A stretch of 5,127 nt of DNA. It comes from Gammaproteobacteria bacterium. GTDB taxonomy: Bacteria; Pseudomonadota; Gammaproteobacteria; SZUA-229. A program made the position numbers and the translations under genes. A model generated the notes under the pieces. It saw only the letters and a program-made list of their open reading frames with translations, was not told the origin of the DNA and did no database searches. Where the stretch lies: NCBI GenBank assembly GCA_016764035.1, contig JAESSQ010000121.1, forward strand, positions 1 to 5,127, written 5' to 3'. Shown here one piece after another: positions 1 through 4,676 of this stretch; within the stretch, counting starts at the first letter, position 1; every line of letters starts with the position of its first letter.

Positions 1-250
1 AACCGTGTATTTTTTCAATTGAACCTTTCGTATCGTAATACCAATCATAGATACACTGACCTCGTTCATCGTTACCATTAACAAATTCCATATAGGCCAG
101 CATATCAACAAGTCCCATAAGGTATCGGGAAACATATTTGCTATCATTTTGCTCCAACAGTTCGCCAGCAGTGATAGCCGAAGATGATGCCGAAAACCCG
201 ATTAACGCACCTGTAAAAATCCCTAATAGAGCCAATTTCCCTAATTTCAT
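1..250 (-). CDS. Small exported protein, possible Rap1a/Tai family, C-terminus beyond the left edge
   Basis: The minus strand is open from an ATG at 250-248 to the window edge, giving 83 residues without a stop. It begins with a clear Sec signal peptide: basic MKLGK, a hydrophobic stretch to about residue 19, then a small-residue region ending SASSSA, with likely cleavage near residue 25. The mature part reads TAGELLEQ, then RYLMGLVDMLAYMEF, then GQCIYDWYY. This order (a GxxLL start, a Y-x-x-G-x-x-D helix, then a Cys) resembles Rap1a/Tai proteins, some of which are periplasmic immunity proteins against type VI secretion amidases. The family assignment is inference: the first Cys usual in that family is absent and the C-terminal half is not visible. 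A weak AGGTGGG lies 12 bases before the ATG. It diverges from the integrase gene and looks unrelated to it. Existence of the gene is likely; the family is uncertain. Confidence 0.65.
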   Translation of the reverse strand, partial: MKLGKLALLGIFTGALIGFSASSSAITAGELLEQNDSKYVSRYLMGLVDMLAYMEFVNGNDERGQCIYDWYYDTKGSIEKIHG

Positions 251-269
251 AGCTGTGCAGTCCCACCTG

Positions 270-319
270 TAAGTTGGCGATTTCCACGCATTAGTGGACA
301 ATCTTCTTATGCCAACTTA
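270..319. repeat. 9-bp inverted repeat with nested small palindrome
   Basis: TAAGTTGGC (270-278) and GCCAACTTA (311-319) are perfect inverse copies separated by 32 bases. Nested between them are TCCAC (283-287) and GTGGA (294-298) around a 6-base centre. The structure lies 20-70 bases in front of the Rap1a-like gene, so it could fold in that gene's 5' leader. Its arms are also related to the arms of the 433-458 repeat before the integrase gene. I considered an integron attC site, but the arms are inside-out relative to the RYYYAAC...GTTRRRY consensus. Confidence 0.5.
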
Positions 320-335
320 TCCTTATATCTTGGTT
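310..335. repeat. Degenerate inverted copy of the 433-458 recombinase-site-like sequence
   Basis: Aligned with the reverse complement of 433-458, this stretch agrees at 18 of 26 positions. The central 8 bases ATCCTTAT differ from TTCCTTAT at only one position, and the left arm GCCAACTT differs from GCTAACTT at one. The right arm (ATCTTGGT) is poor. It may be an accessory or decayed binding site of the adjacent tyrosine recombinase; this is inference from sequence similarity alone. Confidence 0.35.
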
Positions 336-357
336 TTATATGTGTTTCTGCTATATT
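330..357 (+). promoter_or_regulatory. Possible sigma-70 promoter toward the integrase gene
   Basis: TTGGTT (330-335) and TATATT (352-357) are separated by 16 bases. The -10 matches five of six consensus bases, but the -35 only three of six. It would leave a leader of about 120 bases containing the 433-458 hairpin before the integrase ATG. The region is AT-rich, so a chance match is quite possible. Confidence 0.22.
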
Positions 358-432
358 CATAGGGGTGTTTACCCGAATCTGGTCTAGTGCCAATGCGGAA
401 AAGCTCAATGAAATCAGGTATAAAGTAGGCAG

Positions 433-458
433 GGCTAACTTATAAGGAAAAGTTAGCC
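433..458. promoter_or_regulatory. Perfect 9-bp inverted repeat with 8-bp centre, candidate recombinase crossover site or operator
   Basis: GGCTAACTT (433-441) and AAGTTAGCC (450-458) are exact inverse copies around the 8-base centre ATAAGGAA. Two arms of 9-13 bp around a 6-8 bp centre is the normal layout of a tyrosine-recombinase core site, and this one ends 24 bases before the start codon of a tyrosine recombinase. In RNA it would be a 9-bp hairpin in the leader, so translational control or an operator is an equal alternative. There is no T-run for a terminator. Confidence 0.45.
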
Positions 459-482
459 AAATACCGGAAAGTGAAGGTATAG

Positions 483-1097
483 ATGGCTCACCGGAAGAGT
501 CGCAATCCAAACCACCCCAGGAAAGGCTCTTCCATCAAGGTCGAGCCGATCCGCGATATTGAAGATATATGGCAGATAAAACGATTTCTACATGACCACC
601 CCCGTGATCTGTGTTTATTTGTTCTTGGTATCAATACCGCTTTTCGGGCGAGTGAACTTCTTTCAATCACAGTTGGGCAAGTGGAACATTCGTGTCTGGG
701 TGATTTGTTAGAGATAAAGCAGAGAAAAACTGGAAAATATAGAGCCGTGGCATTAAACCGTAGTGCCATTACAGCAATCAGGTTTTGGCTCAACGCCTAC
801 CCCGAAAGCCATAGAAGACCAGAGAGCGCCTTGTTTCGCTCTCGCACTGGTGAAGCCCTTAAAGTCCCCACAGTGACCCGTATGGTCAAGAAATGGGCGG
901 AAATGGCAGGTTTAAGGGGGAATTATGGTAGTCATAGCCTTCGAAAAACTTGGGGCTATCATCAAAGAGTGCAAATGAGCACGGCTGTACCTATACTCAT
1001 GGAAGCGTTCGGCCATAGCAACCAAAAGCAGACTCTGGATTATCTAGGGATACAATCAGGCGAGATTATGGATATATATTTGAAGCTGGAGTTGTAA
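483..1097 (+). CDS. Tyrosine recombinase/integrase consisting of the catalytic domain only
   Basis: This 204-residue protein is a DNA strand-exchange enzyme of the tyrosine recombinase family. All expected active-site residues can be seen: R55 in FRASE, K82 in RKTGK (the beta-hairpin lysine), H151 and R154 in GSHSLRKTW, H178 in AFGHS, and the nucleophile Y187 in TLDYL. Family members usually have 300-400 residues with an N-terminal SAM-like core-binding domain. Here only about 25 basic residues (HRKSRNPNHPRKG) precede the catalytic fold, which places it in a compact group of integrases that I recall from Desulfovibrio-type and other proteobacterial genomes. The ATG at 483 has GAAGG five bases upstream (473-477). 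A recombinase-site-like inverted repeat (433-458) lies just before it, and a DprA-phosphoribosyltransferase pair follows about 430 bases downstream. It may be the integrase that moved that pair; this is inference. Confidence 0.93.
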   Translation: MAHRKSRNPNHPRKGSSIKVEPIRDIEDIWQIKRFLHDHPRDLCLFVLGINTAFRASELLSITVGQVEHSCLGDLLEIKQRKTGKYRAVALNRSAITAIRFWLNAYPESHRRPESALFRSRTGEALKVPTVTRMVKKWAEMAGLRGNYGSHSLRKTWGYHQRVQMSTAVPILMEAFGHSNQKQTLDYLGIQSGEIMDIYLKLEL

Positions 1098-1109
1098 CTA
1101 TTCTCTTAA

Positions 1110-1430
1110 GTTGGAATATTTATTCTAGGATCATGGTTTGGATCAGTAACAAGTCGCGCGACTTTACGCTATATGTACGCGAATACTATTGACGAAATTT
1201 ATAGAATTATCTCAGCGGCATCTTACGATACTGTAGTAGGTGGTGCGGGAGCAGAAGGTACTTATACGTCATACAGATTGGTCGATTCCTAAAAGGAATA
1301 ATTAATCATCACGGAATTACCTGATGGTTGTGTTGTTTTCGAGCGCGAAGAGGAAGGAGATAGGCATACCCGAAGATCAAAACACGTTATTTGTAGCTCT
1401 GCCTATAATAACGAAGATCGTCGTGTATAA
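1110..1430 (+). pseudogene. Decayed coding frame, possibly a recombinase tail followed by an unidentified segment
   Basis: One frame runs 60 codons (1110-1289), hits TAA at 1290, reads Lys-Glu, hits TAA again at 1299, then continues 42 codons (1302-1427) to TAA at 1428. The first part contains FGSVTSRATLRYMY and then DEIYRII. Aligned with FGHSNQKQTLDYLG of the upstream integrase, the FG, TL and Y positions coincide, and the spacing from the His position (Ser here) to the Tyr is the same nine residues. It may therefore be a relic of a second tyrosine recombinase C-terminus. The second part (ITELPDGCVVFEREEEG and on) is charged and not recognised. An ATG exists at 1173 but has no ribosome binding site. 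Two unrelated small frames are an alternative explanation. Confidence 0.3.
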
Positions 1431-1455
1431 CTTGAGCTAGGAAACTGTTATACAC
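1423..1455. promoter_or_regulatory. Perfect 9-bp inverted repeat upstream of the DprA-PRTase operon, candidate operator
   Basis: GTGTATAAC (1423-1431) and GTTATACAC (1447-1455) are exact inverse copies with a 15-base centre, so the half-sites are 24 bases apart, a little over two helical turns and on one face of the DNA. The repeat ends 71 bases before the TTG start of the DprA-like gene. The right arm contains TTATAC, which could double as a -10 element, and a dimeric repressor bound here could cover the promoter. No T-run follows, so it is not a terminator. Whether a protein binds here is inference. Confidence 0.4.
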
Positions 1456-1514
1456 TGTAAAAAAGAGTTACCTTAACTATATCTGATTACAACAATAATG
1501 AGCATCAATCGGAT

Positions 1515-1519
1515 AGGAG
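1515..1519 (+). promoter_or_regulatory. Ribosome binding site that fixes the TTG start of the DprA-like gene
   Basis: AGGAG lies seven bases before TTG at 1527-1529. No ATG or GTG in this frame near the beginning has a comparable site, so the TTG is preferred. Confidence 0.7.
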
Positions 1520-1526
1520 AGCCGCC

Positions 1527-2207
1527 TTGTCACGTGAATATAATATCAATGATCTTATGGGGTCTTTAAATGATTATGAGCGCAAAAATGCGCCAGAAAT
1601 AATCTTTATTGAAGGAGATGAAGCACTTTTGTCCGAGGGCATACGTGTTTCCGTTGTTGGTTCTCGCAAGGTAAGCGAAGAAGGGGCTGCCAGAACACGA
1701 TCATTTGTCGAAGGCCTTGTTAAGCACGGTATTGTTGTTGTTAGCGGCCTTGCCGAAGGCGTTGACGCTATTGCCCACCAAACGGCCATAGATAAAGGCG
1801 GTAAAACCGTTACCGTATTGGGAACACCCTTAAGCAAGGCTTATCCCGCTAAAAACAAAGAGCTACTTGAAACAATAAAAAAAGACCATCTGGCAGTGTC
1901 ACAGTTTCCCGAAGGCTGTCCTGTACAAAAGAAGAACTTCCCGCAACGCAACCGGACAATGGCGCTTATCTCGGATGCAACCGTTATTGTCGAAGCCGGA
2001 GAAAAAAGTGGGACACGTCACCAAGGGTGGGAAGCCCTGCGCCTTGGAAGACTTGTTTTTATCATGGAGAACGTGGCTAGCGATCCGGCATTATCGTGGC
2101 CTAGTGAAATGATAGGTTACGGAGCGCAAGTTCTTACCCGCGATGACATTCCCGATATTTTTTATGACATCCCGAGCCTTACTGCGGGAGCAGAGCTTGT
2201 CCTTTGA
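1527..2207 (+). CDS. Compact DprA/Smf-family Rossmann protein, ShosA-like antitoxin candidate
   Basis: This 226-residue protein is a minimal DprA-type protein. DprA proteins bind single-stranded DNA and load RecA in natural transformation, but shortened versions occur in defence modules. The DprA Rossmann core is clear: VSVVGSRKVS (residues 41-50), VVSGLAEGVDAIAH (71-84), VLGTPLSKAYPAKN (97-110), SQFPEG (125-130), KNFPQRNRTMALISDA (136-151) and VIVEAGEKSGT (153-163). The N-terminal SAM-like and C-terminal winged-helix domains of full-length DprA (about 290-370 residues) are missing, as is the usual sequence after SGT. The start is TTG with AGGAG seven bases upstream. The 3' end overlaps the phosphoribosyltransferase gene, so the two are co-translated. 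The DprA-PRTase pairing matches ShosTA, in which the DprA-like protein acts as antitoxin against a PRTase toxin. Antitoxin function is inferred from architecture. A role in natural competence is unlikely given the short form and mobile context. Confidence 0.9.
   Translation: MSREYNINDLMGSLNDYERKNAPEIIFIEGDEALLSEGIRVSVVGSRKVSEEGAARTRSFVEGLVKHGIVVVSGLAEGVDAIAHQTAIDKGGKTVTVLGTPLSKAYPAKNKELLETIKKDHLAVSQFPEGCPVQKKNFPQRNRTMALISDATVIVEAGEKSGTRHQGWEALRLGRLVFIMENVASDPALSWPSEMIGYGAQVLTRDDIPDIFYDIPSLTAGAELVL
2186..2190 (+). promoter_or_regulatory. Ribosome binding site favouring the TTG start of the phosphoribosyltransferase gene
   Basis: GGGAG lies six bases before TTG at 2197-2199, inside the end of the DprA-like gene. 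The in-frame ATGs at 2143 and 2164 are preceded by T-rich or unremarkable sequence without a purine-rich site. This supports an 11-base rather than 65-base gene overlap and a protein beginning MSFDLPYG. Confidence 0.6.
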
Positions 2208-2829
2208 TTTACCTTATGGAACACTTCTTAGTTATTCTCCGCGTGGCAATTCGGATACAGCACAGAAATCTAGAACCATATGCGGTGCTATAAAAAACGG
2301 GCAAATAGGGCTTATCGCACAAGCCATACAACACCTTGAACAGCCAAAAGGTAATGTATTACACCCCTTCCTTAATTCAGAGATAACTATTGTTCCTGTG
2401 CCTAGAAGTTCGCCACTTGTCGAAGGCGGTCTATGGCCTTCTATGGTAATAGCCGAGGCACTACAGACGGCGGGGTACGCGGGCCAAGTTTTACCTTGTG
2501 TTAGCAGGGTGGTTGCTGTTCCAAAATCTTCCTCTTCACCGTCCGATAAGCGCCCTAGTGTTGATACACATTATGATAGTCTTGAAGTAACAGAAGGCGA
2601 TTTATTCCAACCCTCTAAAATTACTCTGGTCGACGATGTTTTAACGCAAGGCCGGACGACAGTAGCTTGTGCGCGCCGACTTATGGATGCGTTCCCCGAT
2701 GCCGAAATAAGCGTTTTTGCTATGGTAAGAACCCTTGGCTTTAAAAATATAACTGAAATCATAGACCCTGTAGCCAACATAATAAAATATTACCCTTCTG
2801 GTAAAACATTTCGATGTGATCCAGATTAG
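2197..2829 (+). CDS. Phosphoribosyltransferase-domain protein, ShosT-like toxin candidate
   Basis: The protein has 210 residues from the preferred TTG start, or 228 from the ATG at 2143. Its type I phosphoribosyltransferase signature is ITLVDDVLTQGRTT (about 142-155): two acidic residues after a hydrophobic strand, then the T-x-G-x-T loop that holds the PRPP phosphate. Upstream, IVPVPRSSPLVEGGLWP (about 64-80) and the VPKS...HYDSLEV region (about 90-111) resemble ComF-like and DprA-associated PRTases. ComF's N-terminal zinc-finger Cys cluster is absent. PRTases transfer or release the ribose-5-phosphate of PRPP; the acceptor here is unknown. It is the second gene of a unit coupled by overlap to the DprA-like gene, as expected for a toxin needing its antitoxin made alongside. 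In ShosTA the PRTase is the toxin. The PRPP-binding fold is near certain; toxicity is inferred. A ComF-like helper in DNA uptake is a less likely alternative. Confidence 0.88.
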   Translation: MSFDLPYGTLLSYSPRGNSDTAQKSRTICGAIKNGQIGLIAQAIQHLEQPKGNVLHPFLNSEITIVPVPRSSPLVEGGLWPSMVIAEALQTAGYAGQVLPCVSRVVAVPKSSSSPSDKRPSVDTHYDSLEVTEGDLFQPSKITLVDDVLTQGRTTVACARRLMDAFPDAEISVFAMVRTLGFKNITEIIDPVANIIKYYPSGKTFRCDPD

Positions 2830-2948
2830 ACCAGCTCCCCACAATAGGATACGGAATATGGTCAAACGTTAACCGGGTTTCAAATATCGCCTATAGCGAA
2901 CATAGCGATAATCTGGAAAAAGATATCGTCAGGGCCAGTATGGAGTAA
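2820..2948 (+). pseudogene. Unidentified coding-like remnant after the DprA-PRTase pair
   Basis: After an in-frame stop (TGA, 2817-2819) the plus strand is open for 42 codons, ending TAA at 2946-2948. The product would include PTIGYGIWSNVNRVSNIAY and HSDNLEKDIVRASME, a composition that looks protein-like rather than random. There is no ATG, GTG or TTG start with a ribosome binding site in the frame, and it overlaps the end of the phosphoribosyltransferase gene by ten bases. It could be the 3' end of a gene truncated when the DprA-PRTase cassette arrived. I do not recognise the family. A small repeat ATAGCGA (2893-2899, 2902-2908) lies inside it. Confidence 0.25.
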
Positions 2949-2995
2949 ATCAAGCGCGCTAATAAGTCGCAGGCCATGAGGTCAATTAGCATCAA

Positions 2996-3193
2996 TCACT
3001 GCGGGGCTGATTCAATTACTGCGTCAGCCCCTTCTTGATTATCATTGGCCACAAGCTCTTCGCGCAGGATGACTACATCCTCCGGGGCATCAATACCAAT
3101 ACGAACCTGATTGCCTTTAATGCCGAGAACGGTGACTTGAATATCATCACCAATGAATAATGTTTCGTCAACTCTACGAGTGAGAATAAGCAT
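2996..3193 (-). CDS. csrA: CsrA/RsmA-family carbon storage regulator
   Basis: This 65-residue protein is a CsrA dimer subunit, a post-transcriptional regulator that binds GGA motifs in mRNA leaders and blocks or stabilises translation. The whole fold is present: MLILTRRVDETLFIGDDI (1-18), VTVLGIKGNQVRIGIDAP (20-37) and VVILREEL (40-47), with the RNA-contacting L4, R6, R7 and R44 intact. Residue 9 is Asp where most housekeeping CsrA proteins have Gly, and an acidic 18-residue tail (VANDNQEGADAVIESAPQ) follows the core. It starts at ATG with a very strong AGGAGG four bases upstream. The ardC fragment ends 90 bases upstream on the same strand. CsrA paralogues are known on integrative and conjugative elements, for example in Legionella, so this may be an element-borne copy. 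The family is certain; whether it is accessory or chromosomal is inferred. Confidence 0.97.
   Translation of the reverse strand: MLILTRRVDETLFIGDDIQVTVLGIKGNQVRIGIDAPEDVVILREELVANDNQEGADAVIESAPQ
3003..3031. other. 8-bp stem-loop in the 3' end of csrA
   Basis: GGGGCTGA (3003-3010) and TCAGCCCC (3024-3031) form a perfect GC-rich stem with a 13-base loop, located inside the last codons of csrA. On the csrA strand no T-run follows, so it is not a typical intrinsic terminator. It may protect the 3' end of the transcript or be a coincidence of coding sequence. Confidence 0.4.
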
Positions 3194-3196
3194 AAA

Positions 3197-3204
3197 TCCT
3201 CCTT
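3197..3204 (-). promoter_or_regulatory. Strong ribosome binding site of csrA with two GGA motifs
   Basis: On the minus strand AAGGAGGA precedes the csrA ATG with three bases between. It contains two GGA triplets overlapping the Shine-Dalgarno, the arrangement through which CsrA represses its own or target mRNAs. Autoregulation is inferred. Confidence 0.6.
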
Positions 3205-3283
3205 GATCTATGAGTGTGTATTATTTGAACCACGAGATTAGCATAATACTTGCAGCCAAAGCATCGATCCAGACTGAACCGCA

Positions 3284-3571
3284 TTACGCGGCCTCCCTGT
3301 TCTTGTCTTGCAGGTCGTGCAGGTAATTCACAGCCCGTTGTGCGTGGGCGGCTGCACGGAAGATTGCACGTTTGTCATCTTTGAGGACTTTAAGCCATGA
3401 GGCGATATAGGCTGAATGGTCTTCCCGGTCTTCTAATTTGATCCCGAGATCGGCGCAGATAAAAGAAGCTCCGAGTTCTGCGACCAGCTCTTCTTCGGCA
3501 TAGCCTTCATCACCGTAAGTTTTGCGGCCTAAGTCCCGATCAAGGCGTGTCTTATGCCGAGTCCAATGAAC
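3284..3571 (-). pseudogene. ArdC-family zincin metallopeptidase, C-terminal 95 codons, interrupted by a RIT element
   Basis: The minus strand is open for 95 codons ending at TAA (3286-3284), with a stop (TGA) in frame nine codons upstream and no start codon. The segment reads VHWTRHKTRLDRDLGR, then GYAEEELVAELGASFICADLGI, then HSAYIASWLKVLKDDKRAIF and AQRAVNYLHDLQ. This is the C-terminal zincin-like peptidase part of ArdC/DUF1738 proteins, found on plasmids and conjugative elements, where ArdC gives anti-restriction and helps transfer into foreign hosts. The VH is the end of the HExxH zinc motif, so the break falls within the active site and the first His and catalytic Glu are lost; the EEELVAE segment holds the probable third ligand. 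The frame is otherwise undamaged, suggesting recent insertion. The N-terminal part should lie beyond the far end of the RIT element, outside the window. The fragment is almost certainly inactive. Confidence 0.88.
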
Positions 3572-3599
3572 ATTATGCCGATGTCGGCATAATGTTCAT
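3566..3599. repeat. Perfect 16-bp inverted repeat at the RIT/ardC junction
   Basis: ATGAACATTATGCCGA (3566-3581) and TCGGCATAATGTTCAT (3584-3599) are exact inverse copies separated by only two bases. The outer six bases of the left arm coincide with ardC codons Val-His, so the repeat spans the element/target junction. RIT elements are reported to end in inverted repeats with palindromic segments, which fits. It is a candidate recombination core site. Confidence 0.75.
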
Positions 3600-3614
3600 A
3601 ATGCCGCCTTCCGT

Positions 3615-3681
3615 ATTATGCCGCGCCGGATTTTAAATCTGTTAAAAAGCAAGACTTTCCGGCACGGCATGACGGCATAAT
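3615..3681. repeat. Second inverted repeat and CGGCATAAT copies downstream of RitC
   Basis: 3615-3630 (ATTATGCCGCGCCGGA) pairs with 3658-3673 at 13 of 16 positions around a 27-base A/T-rich centre. CGGCATAAT or its inverse also occurs at 3572-3580, 3585-3593, 3615-3623 and 3673-3681, the last touching the RitC stop codon, with partial copies at 3600-3606 and 3665-3670. The repeats form the terminal array of the RIT element. In RNA the long stem could also end RitC transcripts, although no T-run follows. Confidence 0.6.
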
Positions 3682-4676
3682 CAGAGCGCATCCAGAAAGG
3701 CTAGCAGTTCATCGTCAGGTCGATAACGTCCTGGATTGGTTTCCGGGGCTGTGACTCGCGCGAGAGCCTTTTCCTTGAGACGCAGGTCGGCGTGCATATA
3801 TATCTGCGTTGTCTCCACAGATTCATGCCCGAGCCAGAGCGCGATAACGGTTTGATCTACACCGTAATGCAGCAGTTCCATCGCCGTGCTGTGCCTGAGC
3901 ACATGCGGGCTCACTCGTTTTTCAGCGAGGGAAGGACATGACCGCGAAGCTGACAGGGTATGCCTTCGCACGATTCCTTCGAGAGCGTCCCGGCTCATCC
4001 TGGCTCCTCTATTGGTAGGGAACAACGGATCGCTGTCGGCACCGTCCTGTTCTTTCAGCCACGATTCCAGAACCCTGATGGTTTCCTTGCGTATCGGTGT
4101 GCAGCGTTGCTTGCGCCCCTTGCCCTCGCAACGGATGTGGGCCCCGGTGCTGATAATAATATCGCAGCGGCGCAGATTGACGATTTCCGAAGCGCGCAAC
4201 CCTGTTTGCAGGGCCAGAATAAGCACTGCATGATCACGCCGTCCTATCCATGTGGACAGGTCAGGCGCAGCCACCAATGCCTCCATCTCAGCCCGATCAA
4301 GGAACTCCACCGTGCGTCTAACGTAACGCTTGCTTGGCATGGCTAGGATTTTCTGGCATTGAAGCATGTAGACAGGTTCAGTCATAGCCACGAACCGGAA
4401 GAATGACCGTATTGCGGCAAGCCGGGTGTTACGGCTGCGAGCACTATTACGGCGCTGCGTTTCGACATAGGTTAGGAAGTCGCCCACCATATTGCAGTCC
4501 AGGTCATCAACAGTAAGTTTTGTTGGTTCCCTGCCAGTTTGCTCGCTTGCAAAACGCAACAGCAATCGAAAGGTGTCACGATATCCGGCAATGGTATGCG
4601 GACTCGCGTCCATTTGGTTATACAGCCTGTCGGTAAAGAACTGCTGTATAAGAGCAGGAAGTATTGCTGTAGTCAT
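3681..4676 (-). CDS. ritC: RIT element tyrosine recombinase, third position
   Basis: This 331-residue protein is a complete tyrosine recombinase. An N-terminal SAM-like core-binding domain spans about 5-100 (SPHTIAGYRDTFRLLLRFA; NTRLAAIRSFFRFVA). The catalytic domain has R161 in LRASE, K186 in CEGKGRKQR, H258 and R261 in SPHVLRHSTA, H284 in LWLGHES and nucleophile Y293 in TTQIYMHAD. The C-terminus GRYRPDDELLAFLDAL is characteristic of the third recombinase of RIT elements, where it probably acts with the two upstream partners. The ATG lies inside the end of the RitB gene (ATGA overlap), with GGGAGGTGA a few bases before it, so it is translationally coupled. No frameshift or lost residue is visible, so the element may be active. 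Its 3' end touches the terminal repeat array. Confidence 0.95.
   Translation of the reverse strand: MTTAILPALIQQFFTDRLYNQMDASPHTIAGYRDTFRLLLRFASEQTGREPTKLTVDDLDCNMVGDFLTYVETQRRNSARSRNTRLAAIRSFFRFVAMTEPVYMLQCQKILAMPSKRYVRRTVEFLDRAEMEALVAAPDLSTWIGRRDHAVLILALQTGLRASEIVNLRRCDIIISTGAHIRCEGKGRKQRCTPIRKETIRVLESWLKEQDGADSDPLFPTNRGARMSRDALEGIVRRHTLSASRSCPSLAEKRVSPHVLRHSTAMELLHYGVDQTVIALWLGHESVETTQIYMHADLRLKEKALARVTAPETNPGRYRPDDELLAFLDAL

Larger units (their letters stand above)
1098..1526. other. 429-base stretch without an intact gene
   Basis: No convincing complete gene or structural RNA is seen on either strand. The plus-strand frame beginning at 1110 is open to 1430 apart from two closely spaced stops (listed as a decayed frame). 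A short perfect palindrome, ATTCCT-AAA-AGGAAT (1285-1299), sits on the first of these stops. A 9-bp inverted repeat at 1423-1455 and an AT-rich leader (1456-1510) precede the DprA-like gene and probably hold its promoter. I cannot place a good -35/-10 pair. Confidence 0.6.

Noticed and set aside
270..319. Integron attC site
   Set aside because: The arms face the wrong way for RYYYAAC...GTTRRRY, there is no cassette array, and the integrase lacks integron-specific features.
307..510. Minus-strand 67-residue open frame before the integrase
   Set aside because: It covers the repeat region and runs into the integrase gene on the opposite strand, has no ribosome binding site and has no recognisable domain.
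1527..2829. Natural competence genes dprA and comF
   Set aside because: The DprA lacks its end domains, the PRTase lacks ComF's zinc-finger Cys residues, and the two overlap within a mobile region, which fits a defence pair better.
3003..3031. Intrinsic terminator of csrA
   Set aside because: The stem is good, but it lies inside the csrA coding sequence and no T-run follows on the csrA strand.
3551..3681. CRISPR array
   Set aside because: The short CGGCATAAT repeats occur in both orientations with irregular spacing and no unique spacers; they are element-end repeats.
3886..4346. Plus-strand open frames opposite RitC
   Set aside because: They are antisense shadows of a strongly conserved recombinase, with no start signals or domains.
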